In this document: in pieces, positions 53,701 to 59,580 of the stretch
Layout: each line of letters opens with the position of its first letter
Numbering within the stretch: the first letter of the stretch is position 1
Assembly: GCA_903813345.2 (NCBI GenBank)
Contig: CAIIXF020000005.1
Span: 31,683,375-31,747,374, forward strand
Length of the DNA stretch: 64,000 bases
Reading direction: 5' to 3'
Source of the DNA: Owenia fusiformis
Lineage: Eukaryota > Annelida > Polychaeta > Sabellida > Oweniidae
Made by a program: the position numbers and the translations under genes
Notes under the pieces: model-generated
Databases searched by the model: none
Seen by the model: only the letters and a program-made list of their open reading frames with translations
Told to the model about the DNA's origin: nothing

Positions 53701-56683
53701 GCCAAAATACATGTAATCATTTACAAAACTATGTTATTATATGGATGAGTGTGTACACAATTTATGGTTTGATATACATACTTTCTGAGTTGATAATGTA
53801 ACGACCTGAACACTTTAATTCTAAAATATGACCACCTTTTTTAACTTGGACGATGTTTACTGTACATATTTTTTAACGTCACAAACTAGAAATGCATTAA
53901 AAGTACAGGTCATGCTGGTATTTGCCTTAATTTTTTAAAAACTGCTTAAATGCCTGATTTTTGATTAGGTCGTTTTCCATACTAAATTTTGCTAGTAAAT
54001 CAATCATAAGTTCAAAATTACGTATATTTAGCTGACTTTTTGGATTGCATATGTCAGTCAAGAAATAACCATATTTTCCAGTCATCTAAAAGTGGTACAA
54101 CACCCGTAAAGAAGGACAAGCCCAAGCCTATGATAGATAACCCCAATGCAGCAGCCACAAAACATGCGACAAGTCTCATCAAGCCTACTGCAGTCCTGGG
54201 ACATCTTGAGGGTGAAGGTATGCATAGTTATTGGCCTTGTTGGCCATTTCTAATACCATCTCAACAATTGGACATGTATGATATATATTAGAATGGTATC
54301 AAACTACGGATTTCACATGATGTTCAGCTTACTGACATTTACCTTAATTGTAAGGACTTTTAAAAGATAAACAAGAACTGAGTGAGTTTTTCGCTTGTAA
54401 GCTAATCCCTTGCAAGGATCAAACAAATTATCAAAATAATTTGGACAAATATAGTATTTTTACCAACTTTTAAGTACCGCAATGACTGTTTGTATTACAG
54501 GGGACGGACAAGCAAGTGCACCTCCAGTGACCCCTAATACAGCTATTAGTTTGGAAGCATTGTTTAAAACTGCCAGTATAGATCAGCATAATGCAGCAGA
54601 TTTAGGTCAACACACAGAATTACATAGGTTTGTCATACAAAAGAATATGTCACTACCACAAGTGGTGACATATTGTTACAGTCTCCAACGTTATATGTGG
54701 ACGGTGTTTGGCAGTTGGTGTTCTGCATCTTGCATTCGTCCATTTTTGTTTGGTGTTCGGATGTTGGTATCTGTAATAAATGGCAGGCAGTGACATTTTG
54801 CATGTTAATGCCTTGTATAGATGATACAACACATTTAAGTTCTGCATGATTTAAAAACACCCAGTACCATACAAATGGCCTTCTTGTACAGTTTCTATAA
54901 TCTTGTTGAATTTATCTTGTGTATTATGTTTATGTGCCTTTGAGTTGCTTTATCAACATCTTCAACATCAAATTAATCATGTTATGCCATAGAATATACT
55001 CAACAACATGAAAAAATTGATAGATTTACAGTTTGTGCAGTTGTTTACTTGTTTTTTAAACAAATCTTCAATATGCTGAAGAGTATGTATACATTTACAT
55101 GTAAAATATAATATCCTGTATTGCTAGTATGATGTCTTTTCCAGATCTCACTCCGTTCAAGATGCCACGAAAAGTACAGTGTCAGGTCCCGTCTCAGTAT
55201 CAGGTCCTGGAATTCCAGAATTTTTACAAGGTCTTATGTCAAATCATGGTGCCACACCTGCAACTTTAGAGGAAATTGAACGGGGGTCATCCTCACAAGC
55301 CGTAAAAAATGTCAAATCTTCAAGTTCCGAAAATCATGATCCACGTCAGGATATACCTGAAAGTCCGAACACTGACTTAAAACGCAGGTTGAATATGCTC
55401 CCGCCTCACCCTAGCACTATCACTAAGCATGTAGATTATAAAACTGTGCCATTGCCTGCAGTCTCAGTTAGGCCTAATGGAACGCAGATTACTCAGGCAT
55501 ATTCTGATGCCATATCTAGCAGTACGGTGAAAACTGCTGAAAAGGAAATCTCAAAAGGGCTCATTACTCCAGGATCAATGGCTGGACCAAGGTCTAATGT
55601 ATATAGTAGCCAGCAACAAGGGCTTAACTTAGTCACCCCTGGGGCCCTTAGTCAAACCTCCCTTCCTGTAAGTGCAGGATCTATGCCCCCTAAACAGGTA
55701 ATGTCTCTGTTGATGCTTTTCAATTTTAGTTCTATGATTTATAAAAAATATGATAATAGTGCAACACAGACTTTTCTCATTAGATTTCTCAATTTATATT
55801 CAATAAGTCATGCTTGAATGATGAAATAAAATTGTACATTGCTAAAAACATACGAATTACTTATCTATTTACCTTCTGAATTATCAGGCTAGAAACTGGC
55901 AAAATTATGTTGCTAAAGATCGACTGGCAGAGCTCTGAATACAGGGCTGTGGAGCAGATAGCTGAATTGTTTCTTCTTGTATTTCCAGTCACTGTCAGCA
56001 AGTTCCAGTACAAATGTTTTAATCACCCCTGATGCTTTCCAAGCAAAGCCACAAGCAGCTTCTACTAGTGAAGCACCAACACAGAAGCCAGTCTTTAACC
56101 TTGGTGGTAAGGTTTTTTGTCATTGTGCATCTTCATCTATTCACACTTAACAACAATTAAGTGCTCTTTCCAATGGTATATAGTATGTGTGTGCACTTCT
56201 CCTAGTTTATGCTTCGGAGAGAGGGGGATAACACCGCCCTGTAGATGCCTGAATACTTTATTGTCATTAACCAATCAAAGTATACAATATCCCCAGTCCA
56301 CATGGAGAAGTGATTTACTTGACTACATGAACAATTGTTGACCTCAGATCAAGGTCATAGCTTGGTTTTAGAAAGATACAGCTACTTAGACAAAAATAAC
56401 TTTATTCCTCTACACCACCAAACACTATTAATTCAAGCCTGTAATTTAGATATAACTTTCTTTGCCAAAACTGTGTTGATGGATACTCTGATTGTTTGTT
56501 TCAGGTCAAGACTCTATTTCCCCAGTGCCATCTATAGGAGGCCCTGCAGAGTTAAATCCTCTCACAAAGGAACAGATGCAACAAGCCCTAATATACATGA
56601 TCAAACATGACCCACACTTCATGGCTAAACTACATGAAGCTTACGTTAAGAGTTTAACTGAAAGTCTCTTTAGCAAACATTAA
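11604..56683 (+). CDS. DCP1: mRNA-decapping enzyme subunit 1 (DCP1), complete, ten coding exons
   Basis: DCP1 is the activating partner of the decapping enzyme DCP2. It works in the cytoplasm and P bodies, where cap removal commits mRNA to 5'-3' decay by XRN1. Exons: 11604-11732, 21390-21430, 51052-51179, 52234-52297, 53211-53382, 54082-54217, 54501-54627, 55145-55697, 55989-56106, 56505-56683. All junctions are GT-AG, and the 1647 bases give 548 residues plus stop, close to vertebrate DCP1A/B length. Residues 10-121 form the EVH1 domain (ALYIF, NEW, GTLFVYTR, IYGIWFYDKDEC; aromatics Y34, W43, W105). Residues 240-250 (SLEALFKTASI) are a candidate short helical Leu-rich motif. Three L(I/V)TP motifs lie in the linker. 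Residues 506-542 (LNPLTKEQMQQALIYMIK onward) match the metazoan trimerisation domain. The gene is unbroken and looks functional. Confidence 0.96.
16709..16913. mobile_element. CAGTGATCTCC miniature TIR element with 5-bp target duplication
   Basis: Begins CAGTGATCTCC and ends GGAGATCACTG (11-bp perfect TIRs), flanked on both sides by AAGAC (16704-16708 and 16914-16918), a clean 5-bp target-site duplication. The interior repeats phrases such as GCACCCACTTGAAAATGAGAA and has no coding capacity. A reverse-oriented relative lies at 34846-35022 and fragments at 21547-21630 and 25285-25385. Terminal CAG and a 5-bp duplication would suit a hAT-related (hAT5-like) family, but this is inference. Confidence 0.8.
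17563..17785. repeat. Minisatellite, about 44-46 bp unit, five copies
   Basis: Five imperfect copies of a unit carrying AATATCATTAATGACCATGG, GGAATACC and ACTTTTGACAG. Copies differ by small indels around the TATCAT(TA) part. The minus-strand open frame over it is a by-product of the repeat. Confidence 0.85.
18100..18290. mobile_element. CAGG...CCTG miniature TIR element, copy B (worn, reverse orientation)
   Basis: Starts CAGCCACGTAGCCAAG and contains the reverse complement of the family text (AATCATGCAGTTTTCATCAT, CTGGGTACTTTCCAACTGAT, TTGTCAAATG). The right terminus is degraded (GCTAGCTGAAGGCTTG) and no target duplication is clear. An open + strand frame across it is not a gene. Confidence 0.6.
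18285..18590 (-). repeat. Interspersed repeat family R, reverse copy
   Basis: On the - strand this reads CCTTTTGCATTCGTTCGACT, then CTTCTCAAAAGAGAGCTTCG, a bend-rich middle, AAAGGTCAGCG and AGGGCGGGCC, and ends near AGTCTAGACTAGGCAAAGGG. The same order of blocks occurs on the + strand at 34425-34800, and its terminal part occurs again at 44690-44775. It is non-coding. The superfamily is unknown; it could be a MITE or a solo terminal repeat. Confidence 0.55.
18657..18837. mobile_element. GTAAAACC-type miniature TIR element
   Basis: Left end TACAGTAAAACCTGTATAAG, right end (other strand) AAGTAAAACCTGCTAAGTGG; between them are repeated GTGTTCCACTTATAA-like blocks. Relatives lie at 6650-6800, 19555-19650 (right half), 40482-40646 and 42397-42482. 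The ACAGTAAAACC termini suggest a pogo/Tigger-like Tc1-mariner origin (inference). No transposase is present. Confidence 0.65.
19342..19493. mobile_element. CAGG...CCTG miniature TIR element, copy C, with 5-bp target duplication
   Basis: Left TAGACCCATAGCCAGG, right CCTGGCTATGGGCCTG. AAGAG lies directly outside both ends, a 5-bp target-site duplication. The interior has the G run and TTCGCTCGAACCC of the family but is shortened in the middle relative to copies A and D. Confidence 0.8.
19555..19650. mobile_element. GTAAAACC-type element fragment (right half)
   Basis: Contains TTCCACTTTGGAGGTG, GGTGTTCTACTTACAGGTG and the right terminus TATAGGTTTCACTGTAC, matching the right half of the 18657-18837 element. 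The left terminus is absent. A similar lone right end (AAGTTTCACTGTG) is at about 15600-15640. Confidence 0.5.
21390..21430 (+). CDS. DCP1: DCP1 exon 2 (41-base small exon)
   Basis: Encodes EKTDIEGTLFVYT plus the first two bases of an Arg codon, matching the conserved EVH1 beta-strand sequence that follows the NQW motif in vertebrate DCP1. Acceptor TATTTTCAG, donor GTAAGT. It sits alone between introns of 9.7 and 29.6 kb, and skipping it would shift the frame. Confidence 0.95.
22058..22263. mobile_element. CAGG...CCTG miniature TIR element, copy D, with 5-bp target duplication
   Basis: Best-preserved copy: left CAGGCCCGTAGCCAGGAGG, right CCCCCTGACTAAGGGCCTG. CCTCT flanks both sides. The interior order is G run, TTCACT, GACAATTTTG, AGAATGGTGAAAACTGCATG, G run, TCGCTC and CATCGAACC. 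It is non-coding, about 206 bp. Confidence 0.85.
24222..24492. mobile_element. Foldback/TIR element with an internal palindromic triplet repeat
   Basis: Arms share ATTATCCTACACTTA, GTGTACTAAATGTATAATA and CAAAATGAAT in inverted order (left about 24222-24295, right about 24425-24492). The centre has three tandem copies of a near-palindrome GGAGGATATCGTGACGATAT followed by ACTCC (24300-24385). No coding capacity. It lies directly beside the next foldback. Confidence 0.75.
24497..24632. mobile_element. Foldback element (132-136 bp, long arms)
   Basis: Left arm ATCCTATGATTTT, AATATCATTTT, ATCTAC, GGTGATATTGATAT is mirrored by the right arm, ending AAAATCATAGGAT. A short loop of about 30 bases contains GCTTTGCTCTCTCG. 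The arms pair over nearly the whole length with a few mismatches, as in a MITE or snap-back element. Confidence 0.8.
24776..26556 (-). other. Coding-like - strand text, unidentified
   Basis: Two - strand open segments, 26218-26556 and 24776-25009, look more protein-like than the surrounding noise (for example GRHFTNIVIFKLTQSNMIQ and LTVLDILGFDDLNNLKY). A diverged second version of the GRHFTNIVIFKLT text can be read at about 26040-26080 (ETFSNVVIFKLT), so the stretch contains an internal duplication. No splice-linked model or family could be established. It may be a decayed nested gene or old transposon. Confidence 0.25.
27325..27400. repeat. Small palindrome and AAGCAAGACTA repeat end
   Basis: ACTTCAACAA-CCG-TTGTTGAAGT (27336-27358) is a 10-bp perfect hairpin in a poly-C/poly-G setting. 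It is followed by GTCCATGGGTCCAGGGTC and AAGCAAGACTA, which match the right end of the 3917-4216 element. This is probably a truncated relative. Confidence 0.5.
30403..30730. repeat. 20-bp minisatellite
   Basis: About 15 copies of TTTGCCAGTAAACAATATAA with small variants (ACCAGTGAATAATA and similar). The apparent - strand proteins rich in NYIVYWQ and LLANYIV come from this repeat and are not genes. Confidence 0.9.
34200..34420. repeat. Degenerate direct repeat (AAAAGACTTGAGA)
   Basis: The phrase (A)AAAGACT(TGA/CAG)... recurs about every 20-30 bases with ACCA and CAC spacers, giving a short open + strand frame with no protein similarity. It borders repeat family R. Confidence 0.5.
34425..34800 (+). 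repeat. Interspersed repeat family R, forward copy
   Basis: Starts near TACCCTTTGCATTCGTTTGA and runs through CTTTAAAGAGAGCTTCATC, a CpG-containing middle (GTTCGTCGGCC, TGACGTCATCG), AAAGGTCAGCGCATAGGTC and GGGGGCGGGGC. It ends with TAGTTTAACTAGACTCTGCA. It is collinear with the reverse copy at 18285-18590. No coding capacity; it contains a TGACGTCA site. Confidence 0.55.
34846..35022. mobile_element. CAGTGATCTCC element, reverse relative
   Basis: On the + strand it ends GCTGGGGAGATCACTG; its interior (AAGTGGGTGCAAAATTCTCA, TTTTCACAATT, GGGTGCAAATGGATTTTCAG) is the reverse complement of the 16709-16913 copy. The left terminus is eroded and no target duplication can be read. Confidence 0.65.
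39892..40052. mobile_element. CAGG...CCTG miniature TIR element, copy E, with 5-bp target duplication
   Basis: Reverse-oriented copy: left CAGGCTGTAGCTAG, right GGCTATGAGCCTG, flanked by CTTTT on both sides. The interior has AAATCATGCAGTTTTCACCA and TTCTGAGCACCTTTCAAGTG, in reverse order to copies A and D. Confidence 0.8.
40482..40646. mobile_element. GTAAAACC-type miniature TIR element
   Basis: Left GTGAAACCTGTTAAGTGGAA, right (other strand) TACAGTAAAACATGTATATG. The interior has AAGTAAAACACATC and TTTTAGAGGTACCAAAGG, the latter shared word for word with the copy at 42397-42482. Non-autonomous. Confidence 0.65.
42118..42303. repeat. 30-bp minisatellite, six copies
   Basis: Six copies of ATTATTGAATACCCTGTACT followed by TGACCAATTT, 30 bp each. 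Because 30 is a multiple of three, three overlapping frames stay open on both strands (a repeated YPVLDQFIIE peptide on +). No start context, splice signal or similarity supports translation. Confidence 0.9.
42397..42482. mobile_element. GTAAAACC-type miniature TIR element (short)
   Basis: Left end AACCCCTGTAAGTGGTACAC, right end CCACTTAGACTGGTTTTACT then GTA, with AGAGGTACCAAAGGTGTGCC inside. It is about 86 bp, a deletion form of the family, and sits just after the 30-bp minisatellite. Confidence 0.55.
42832..42984. mobile_element. Foldback element with TCTTGC termini
   Basis: Left arm TCTTGCTTCATGACTGTGTA, CCCCCC, TTCCTAACACAA; right arm TTGTGTTAGGATGATGAA, GGGGGG, TACACAGTCTCGAGGCAAGA. 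The arms pair almost end to end around a 12-base loop (hairpin core 42895-42926). The termini match the 3917-4216 element. Confidence 0.75.
44690..44775 (-). repeat. Interspersed repeat family R, terminal fragment
   Basis: GCAGAGTCTAGTTAAACTAC, then AAGCTCTCTTTTAAGAAAAG and GAACGAATGCAAAGGGTA join the two ends of family R (compare 34425-34800) with the middle deleted. A further trace (TTTGACTTTTGTTTCTTAAA then AGAGAGCTTC) is at about 44355-44395. Confidence 0.5.
45107..47166 (+). pseudogene. LINE reverse transcriptase, broken
   Basis: A non-LTR retrotransposon reverse-transcriptase reading frame, in the sense direction of DCP1. It carries ARVIPIYKKG, NNYRPISILS, QYGFRKKHST, the catalytic AFDTVDHK, YADD (46330-46341), then the thumb and C-terminal part (NEQPIDEVKEINFLGVIID onward). 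It is disabled by an in-frame TAA at 45713-45715, and by a deletion plus frameshift at about 46290-46322 that removes the usual GVPQGS...LGP block. An AT dinucleotide run sits at the scar. No endonuclease domain was found upstream, so the copy is 5' truncated. Family features fit the Jockey/CR1 group; the exact clade is not settled. Confidence 0.93.
47167..47398 (+). mobile_element. LINE 3' UTR and microsatellite tail
   Basis: After the TAG stop comes a short 3' UTR with CCCCTCGGGGTG (a small hairpin) and AATAAAG, ending in a GAATTGAATTGAATGAATTG-type tail instead of poly(A). Simple-repeat 3' tails are typical of CR1/L2-like LINEs. The insert probably ends near 47398; no target duplication was identified. 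Confidence 0.75.
48140..48212. repeat. TA-rich direct repeats
   Basis: Three copies of ATATGGT(T)TATAGGTTATA with ATACATGTAT spacers, about 24-27 bp apart. Confidence 0.6.
48351..49131. repeat. 37-bp minisatellite with higher-order pattern
   Basis: About 20 units of CATATTTAGGGTATACAAGC followed by a 17-base variable end. Three end types recur: A (AACAAAGCACC...CTTG), B (AACATGTGGTC...TTTG) and C (AACAAGTAGTC...TTTG). A-type ends start at 48401, 48475, 48586 and 48697, i.e. spaced 74, 111 and 111 bp, so an A-B-C trimer of 111 bp has been amplified. Later units are more variable, and two are lengthened by CATGCATG. Short open frames on both strands are artefacts. Confidence 0.92.
50115..50270 (+). 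repeat. Interspersed repeat (GTGGTGACATATTGTTA), copy 1
   Basis: AGTGGTGACATATTGTTA, TCCAAC, GTGGA(T/C)GGTGTTT(A/G)GCAGT and TTTTGCATGTTAATGC appear in the same order at 54655-54815 in intron 7. The later copy has extra sequence in the middle. Non-coding, family unknown. Confidence 0.6.
51052..51179 (+). CDS. DCP1: DCP1 exon 3 (EVH1 core)
   Basis: Completes an Arg codon and encodes SAAPINGYMILNRLGLNNLI, then EPITKALEFQLQDPFLLYKN and AS, the most conserved part of the DCP1 EVH1 fold. It ends one base into a codon before GTAAGC. Confidence 0.96.
51180..52233 (+). other. DCP1: DCP1 intron 3 (1054 bases)
   Basis: GTAAGC to TTTTCAG. About 40% of it is the TIR element at 51619-52014; no other feature seen. 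Confidence 0.9.
51619..52014. mobile_element. TIR element with tandemly doubled interior
   Basis: Perfect inverted termini of 27 bp starting TAAAGGACGATTCTCGGTTT (51619-51645 and 51988-52014). The interior consists of two diverged direct copies of about 200 bp, each with TAGAAATATTACCCAAATTA and GAAGCAGGGATAA. The element is 396 bp and non-coding. The intact termini imply recent mobility or strong preservation. Confidence 0.85.
52234..52297 (+). CDS. DCP1: DCP1 exon 4 (EVH1 end)
   Basis: Encodes KIYGIWFYDKDECARIGQLM then N (the Lys completed from exon 3), equivalent to the SIYSIWFYDKNDC block of vertebrates with the EVH1 groove Trp (W105). Acceptor TTTTCAG, donor GTGAGA. The following intron (52298-53210) holds a 42-base C/G-rich hairpin at 52570-52611. 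Confidence 0.96.
52570..52611. repeat. DCP1: Inverted repeat (hairpin) in intron 4
   Basis: GTCACCCCCCCTCTTA pairs with TAAGAGGAGAGGGGTGAC around a short loop, with two mismatches. No U tract or partner suggests a defined RNA; it may be a mini-foldback. Confidence 0.5.
53211..53382 (+). CDS. DCP1: DCP1 exon 5 (post-EVH1 linker)
   Basis: Begins by completing a Ser codon; encodes a charged linker (TEPGRQRRASESDTFKERPP) and VDILQMLSKAQDEYDK, which matches the conserved IDILEMLSRAKDEYER helix of human DCP1A. Donor GTATAT after a whole codon. The next intron (53383-54081) shows no other feature. Confidence 0.95.
54082..54217 (+). CDS. DCP1: DCP1 exon 6 (linker)
   Basis: In-frame exon with ATTTTCCAG acceptor and GTATGC donor, encoding SSKSGTTPVKKDKPKPMIDN and ending LGHLEGE plus one base. 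It is low complexity and poorly conserved between phyla; phase continuity with exons 5 and 7 supports it. A 283-base intron follows. Confidence 0.9.
54501..54627 (+). CDS. DCP1: DCP1 exon 7 (candidate helical Leu-rich motif)
   Basis: Encodes DGQASAPPVTPNTAISLEAL and FKTASIDQHNAADLGQHTEL; ISLEALFKTASI is a short amphipathic helix candidate. In fly DCP1 a helical Leu-rich motif in this linker binds the LSm domains of EDC3 and TRAL, so this could be the counterpart (inference). Acceptor TATTACAG, donor GTTTGT (weak). Intron 7 (54628-55144) contains the second copy of the 50115 repeat. Confidence 0.92.
54655..54815 (+). repeat. Interspersed repeat (GTGGTGACATATTGTTA), copy 2
   Basis: Collinear with 50115-50270 but carries an added middle part (CTTGCATTCGTCCATTTTTG). 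It lies directly behind the exon 7 donor in intron 7. Confidence 0.6.
55145..55697 (+). CDS. DCP1: DCP1 exon 8 (large linker exon)
   Basis: The largest exon (553 bases). It encodes a Ser/Pro/Thr-rich linker with SGPGIPEFLQGLMSN, SSENHDPRQDIPESPNTDL, and two motifs, GLITPGSM and NLVTPGAL, that recur as VLITPDAF in exon 9. Acceptor CTTTTCCAG, donor GTAATG after a whole codon. Disorder and phosphorylation are expected from composition. Confidence 0.95.
55989..56106 (+). CDS. DCP1: DCP1 exon 9
   Basis: Encodes SLSASSSTNVLITPDAFQAK and a QKPVFNLG ending, leaving one base of a Gly codon at GTAAGG. VLITPDAF resembles LxTPxxF motifs in the vertebrate DCP1 tail. The short open frame in the next intron (56107-56504) is not coding. 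Confidence 0.92.
56505..56683 (+). CDS. DCP1: DCP1 exon 10 (trimerisation domain, stop)
   Basis: Encodes QDSISPVPSIGGPAELNP, then LTKEQMQQALIYMIKHDP and HFMAKLHEAYVKSLTESLFS, ending KH and TAA at 56681-56683. The last 40 residues match the metazoan C-terminal domain through which DCP1 forms asymmetric trimers. Acceptor TTTGTTTCAG. Confidence 0.97.
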
Positions 56684-56734
56684 AAAAGATATATTGTACG
56701 GATGTTTTAGGCTCATTAGGAGAAGTTATCACAT

Positions 56735-57000
56735 GGAAAATGAGGCTCATTATTAGCAGAACTCAAGTTTTCCCATGGAGGAGTAATTATTAAACTCTTT
56801 AGAAAGAGAAACTCAACTTTTTACATGGAGTATGTGAAATGTTTAGGCTCATTATTAGCAGAAACTCAAGTTTTCCCATGGAGGAGTAATTATTAAACTC
56901 TTTAGAAAGAGAAACTCAACTTTTTACATGGAGTATGTGAAATGTTTAGGCTCATTATTAGCAGAAACTCAAGTTTTCACATGGAGGAGAAGCAATATTT
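56735..57000. repeat. 103-bp tandem repeat
   Basis: GGCTCATTATTAGCAG recurs at 56743, 56846 and 56949 (103 bp apart), each followed by AACTCAAGTTTTCCCATGGA and AACTCTTTAGAAAGAGAAAC. The first two copies are nearly identical; the third decays. It lies inside the probable DCP1 3' UTR. Confidence 0.85.
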
Positions 57001-57845
57001 AGCGATGAGTAATTTCTGAACTCATAAGAGGGAGAAACTCAAGTTTTCTCATGGACATATCTGGCTCAAAATGTTCAATTAAAAACAGATTTCACTTGTT
57101 AGAATTTGAACTAGAAGTATGGAATAATATGTGGACCATACTGGTCACCTAGCAAGCATTAGTAATTAGTAACTACATGTACTTCAGAAGAGTAGATGGC
57201 TTTAGTGAATAATAGCATGATGTCTGATGTTGTTAATATAACTGACTGTGTGTGGTTACACCTCAACAAAGGAGCAACACTGCTCTTCCAAGATTAGGGG
57301 CGTTTCTAGCAAGTTGTAGCAAGGAAGAGTCTCAATTTTTGATCAAACAGCATAAAGGGTGTAATAATTTAATAATAATGATAACATAACACTGCTACAT
57401 TGTGATGTCATAGCTTTACTGTAGTCCAACTCTATGTAGATTCTTCAGAAATAAACTCTACTATTTAGTTATTGTCCAAGATAGCAGAGATTTCTGAAGA
57501 GTAGCATATGTTTATGGGAAGTAAAATTTTTAGTTGGTGATCAAACAGCATAAAGGGTGTAACAATTACATAACATTGTGATGTCACAGCTTTACTGTAT
57601 GAAAATTCTTAAATAAACTCTACATTTAGTAATAATCCAAGGCAGCAGAGATACCTGAAAAGTAACATATGTTATGGGGGATATTGCACACTATAGTGTA
57701 GAATCTTGCCAATTGTTAGTGCAGCTTTTGTACCGTAGATTTTAGTTGATTCCATTTATGAATCATGTCATGATATGTGATGTCATGACATATAAGTGAC
57801 CTAAATGTTCAGGAGGTCAGGTGAGACATGGTTTGAATTAAGAAT

Positions 57846-57987
57846 CAGGGGGCCATTAACAGAAGCTTCATAAAGTTAAAAATTCGTAAAACCCATTGTT
57901 CTCTAACTGTGATGTCATTATATCCATGGTTACAACAATTGATTTACGAATTCGTAACTTTACTAAGTTTCTGTTAATGACCCCCAG
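57846..57987. mobile_element. Small TIR element (CAGGGGGCCATTAACAG)
   Basis: Left CAGGGGGCCATTAACAGAAG, AAAGTTA, ATTCGTAAA; right arm reads back as CTGGGGGTCATTAACAGAAA, AAAGTTACGAATTCGTAAA. Total 142 bp, non-coding, with about 45-bp imperfect arms. Confidence 0.75.
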
Positions 57988-58289
57988 TATAATGGAAATT
58001 TTGAATTCTGAAGTCAATTCTTTTGAAATAAAATATGGTCCAGTGATTTCATTTATTTTTTACTTAATTTAAATAAGGATCAGAAAAAATCAAGTCAGCA
58101 AACATTCAGAATTGATGTGTATGATTTGAATAAAGAATCTGAGGATCTGTAAGCCATGAATTGATCCTGACAAGTTGAATTTAGAATTGATGTTACAATT
58201 CAAATAAGAATTAAGATTGAATTATTTTAAATCAAATTCAATTATATTAATTTGAATTAAGTAGTGATGTCACTATCTAAATTCAAAAT

Positions 58290-58470
58290 AAGTGTTAATA
58301 ATCTGAATTCAGAATCAGTGTCAATAATCTGAATTCAGAATCAGTGTCAATAAGCTGAATTCAGAAACGGCGTCAATAATCTAAGAATCAGTGTCAATAA
58401 TCTAAGAATCAGCATCAATAACCTAAGAATCAGTGTCAGTAATCTGAATTCAGAATTCAATGTCAATAAT
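58290..58470. repeat. 26/21-bp minisatellite
   Basis: AATCTGAATTCAGAATCAGT followed by GTCAAT repeats about seven times; in the middle copies the GAATTC part is deleted, giving a 21-bp form. The surrounding 58130-58260 is rich in related GAATT(A/C) text. Confidence 0.8.
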
Positions 58471-58499
58471 TTTAATACAGATTCACTGTCAGTTAAAGA

Positions 58500-59580
58500 G
58501 ATCCAAGAAAATTGAAAGCAAAGTTAACAGATATTTAAAAAGACTTTTATATTGAGCTATAGATTCATTATTAACTAAATAAAAACACCAAAAAATGTTC
58601 GACCTAAAACTTAATTATTAAATGAAAATTCATCACCTCACTATGTTGAGCTATACAGATTTATAACCTTAAACTAAATATTTTAGGAGTAATATTCATG
58701 AAAGAACCTATGAGAAGTCTAATAGGTATTTTATAAGTAAGATCTTGATCAGAATCCAATTCTTAGTGTTAAAGGTGATAAGCATTTAAGTTAAAATAGT
58801 GCATAGTAACACCTCTTAGTATTTGAGTTAACCAGTGAACAGATTGATGTAACAAACCATGGGAAATATTGTCCATCCCACAATGATTGAGTAGATTATG
58901 AGTATGTGAGCCAAAAGAGCCAGAAATGAACTCAAACCATGGTAAAGTTATTGTAATTTTTGTGGTGGAATGCATCGTAAATTTTAATAGACACATTAGC
59001 ATATTTTGTTTGTAATATTGATGGTATAATACAGATACAGCATTACCAATATGTGACATCTTTAATATGTATGGCCTTTGGATCTTGTATATAAGGATTC
59101 CTGTATATGCCCTTATGTTGTGCTTATATAAGATCTCTTATACTTTTATGGCCTCATATGGGTTGTCTTATATGAGTTTCTTGATATATAACCTTTCAGG
59201 ATGCATTCCAAAATTATAGGTGCTTTCCCATATTGTAGTTTTTTTTATATTGGAAAGACATGGGATTTTAGTGTAAACCAGTTAATATTATGTTTACATT
59301 AAAAGTATGAGGCAGCTAAATCAAAATTTCAATGTAAAGGTGTATTGATGAGTGCTTTTATATAAGGGAACGATTTCAAAGATTTCTCCATGTACGGTAT
59401 ATTGGGGAGTTTAAGCTTGCAATGTTTTTCACAACCTAAACGTGAACGGAACATATTCAAGCGACGCATTTGTATGGGCGATTGTTCATACGTATAGGTT
59501 GGCGTTTTGATTATATATGCAAGCTTTAACTCCCTATTATAAGCCTGAAGAAGTATTATAATGAAACTAAAGTGTTTTTT
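58500..59580. other. Intergenic stretch without recognised genes
   Basis: AT-rich sequence with no convincing exon on either strand; a 96-codon - strand open frame at 58769-59059 has no recognisable motif. Confidence 0.6.

Larger units (their letters stand above)
56684..58032 (+). other. DCP1: DCP1 3' UTR and downstream sequence (end not fixed)
   Basis: AATAAA hexamers at 57450-57455, 57612-57617 and 58027-58032 are candidate poly(A) signals; which one is used cannot be told. The first two belong to duplicated sequence: a block with GATCAAACAGCATAAAGGGT and AAATAAACTCTAC appears at about 57336-57530 and again at 57537-57685. A 103-bp tandem repeat and a MITE also lie here. Confidence 0.5.
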
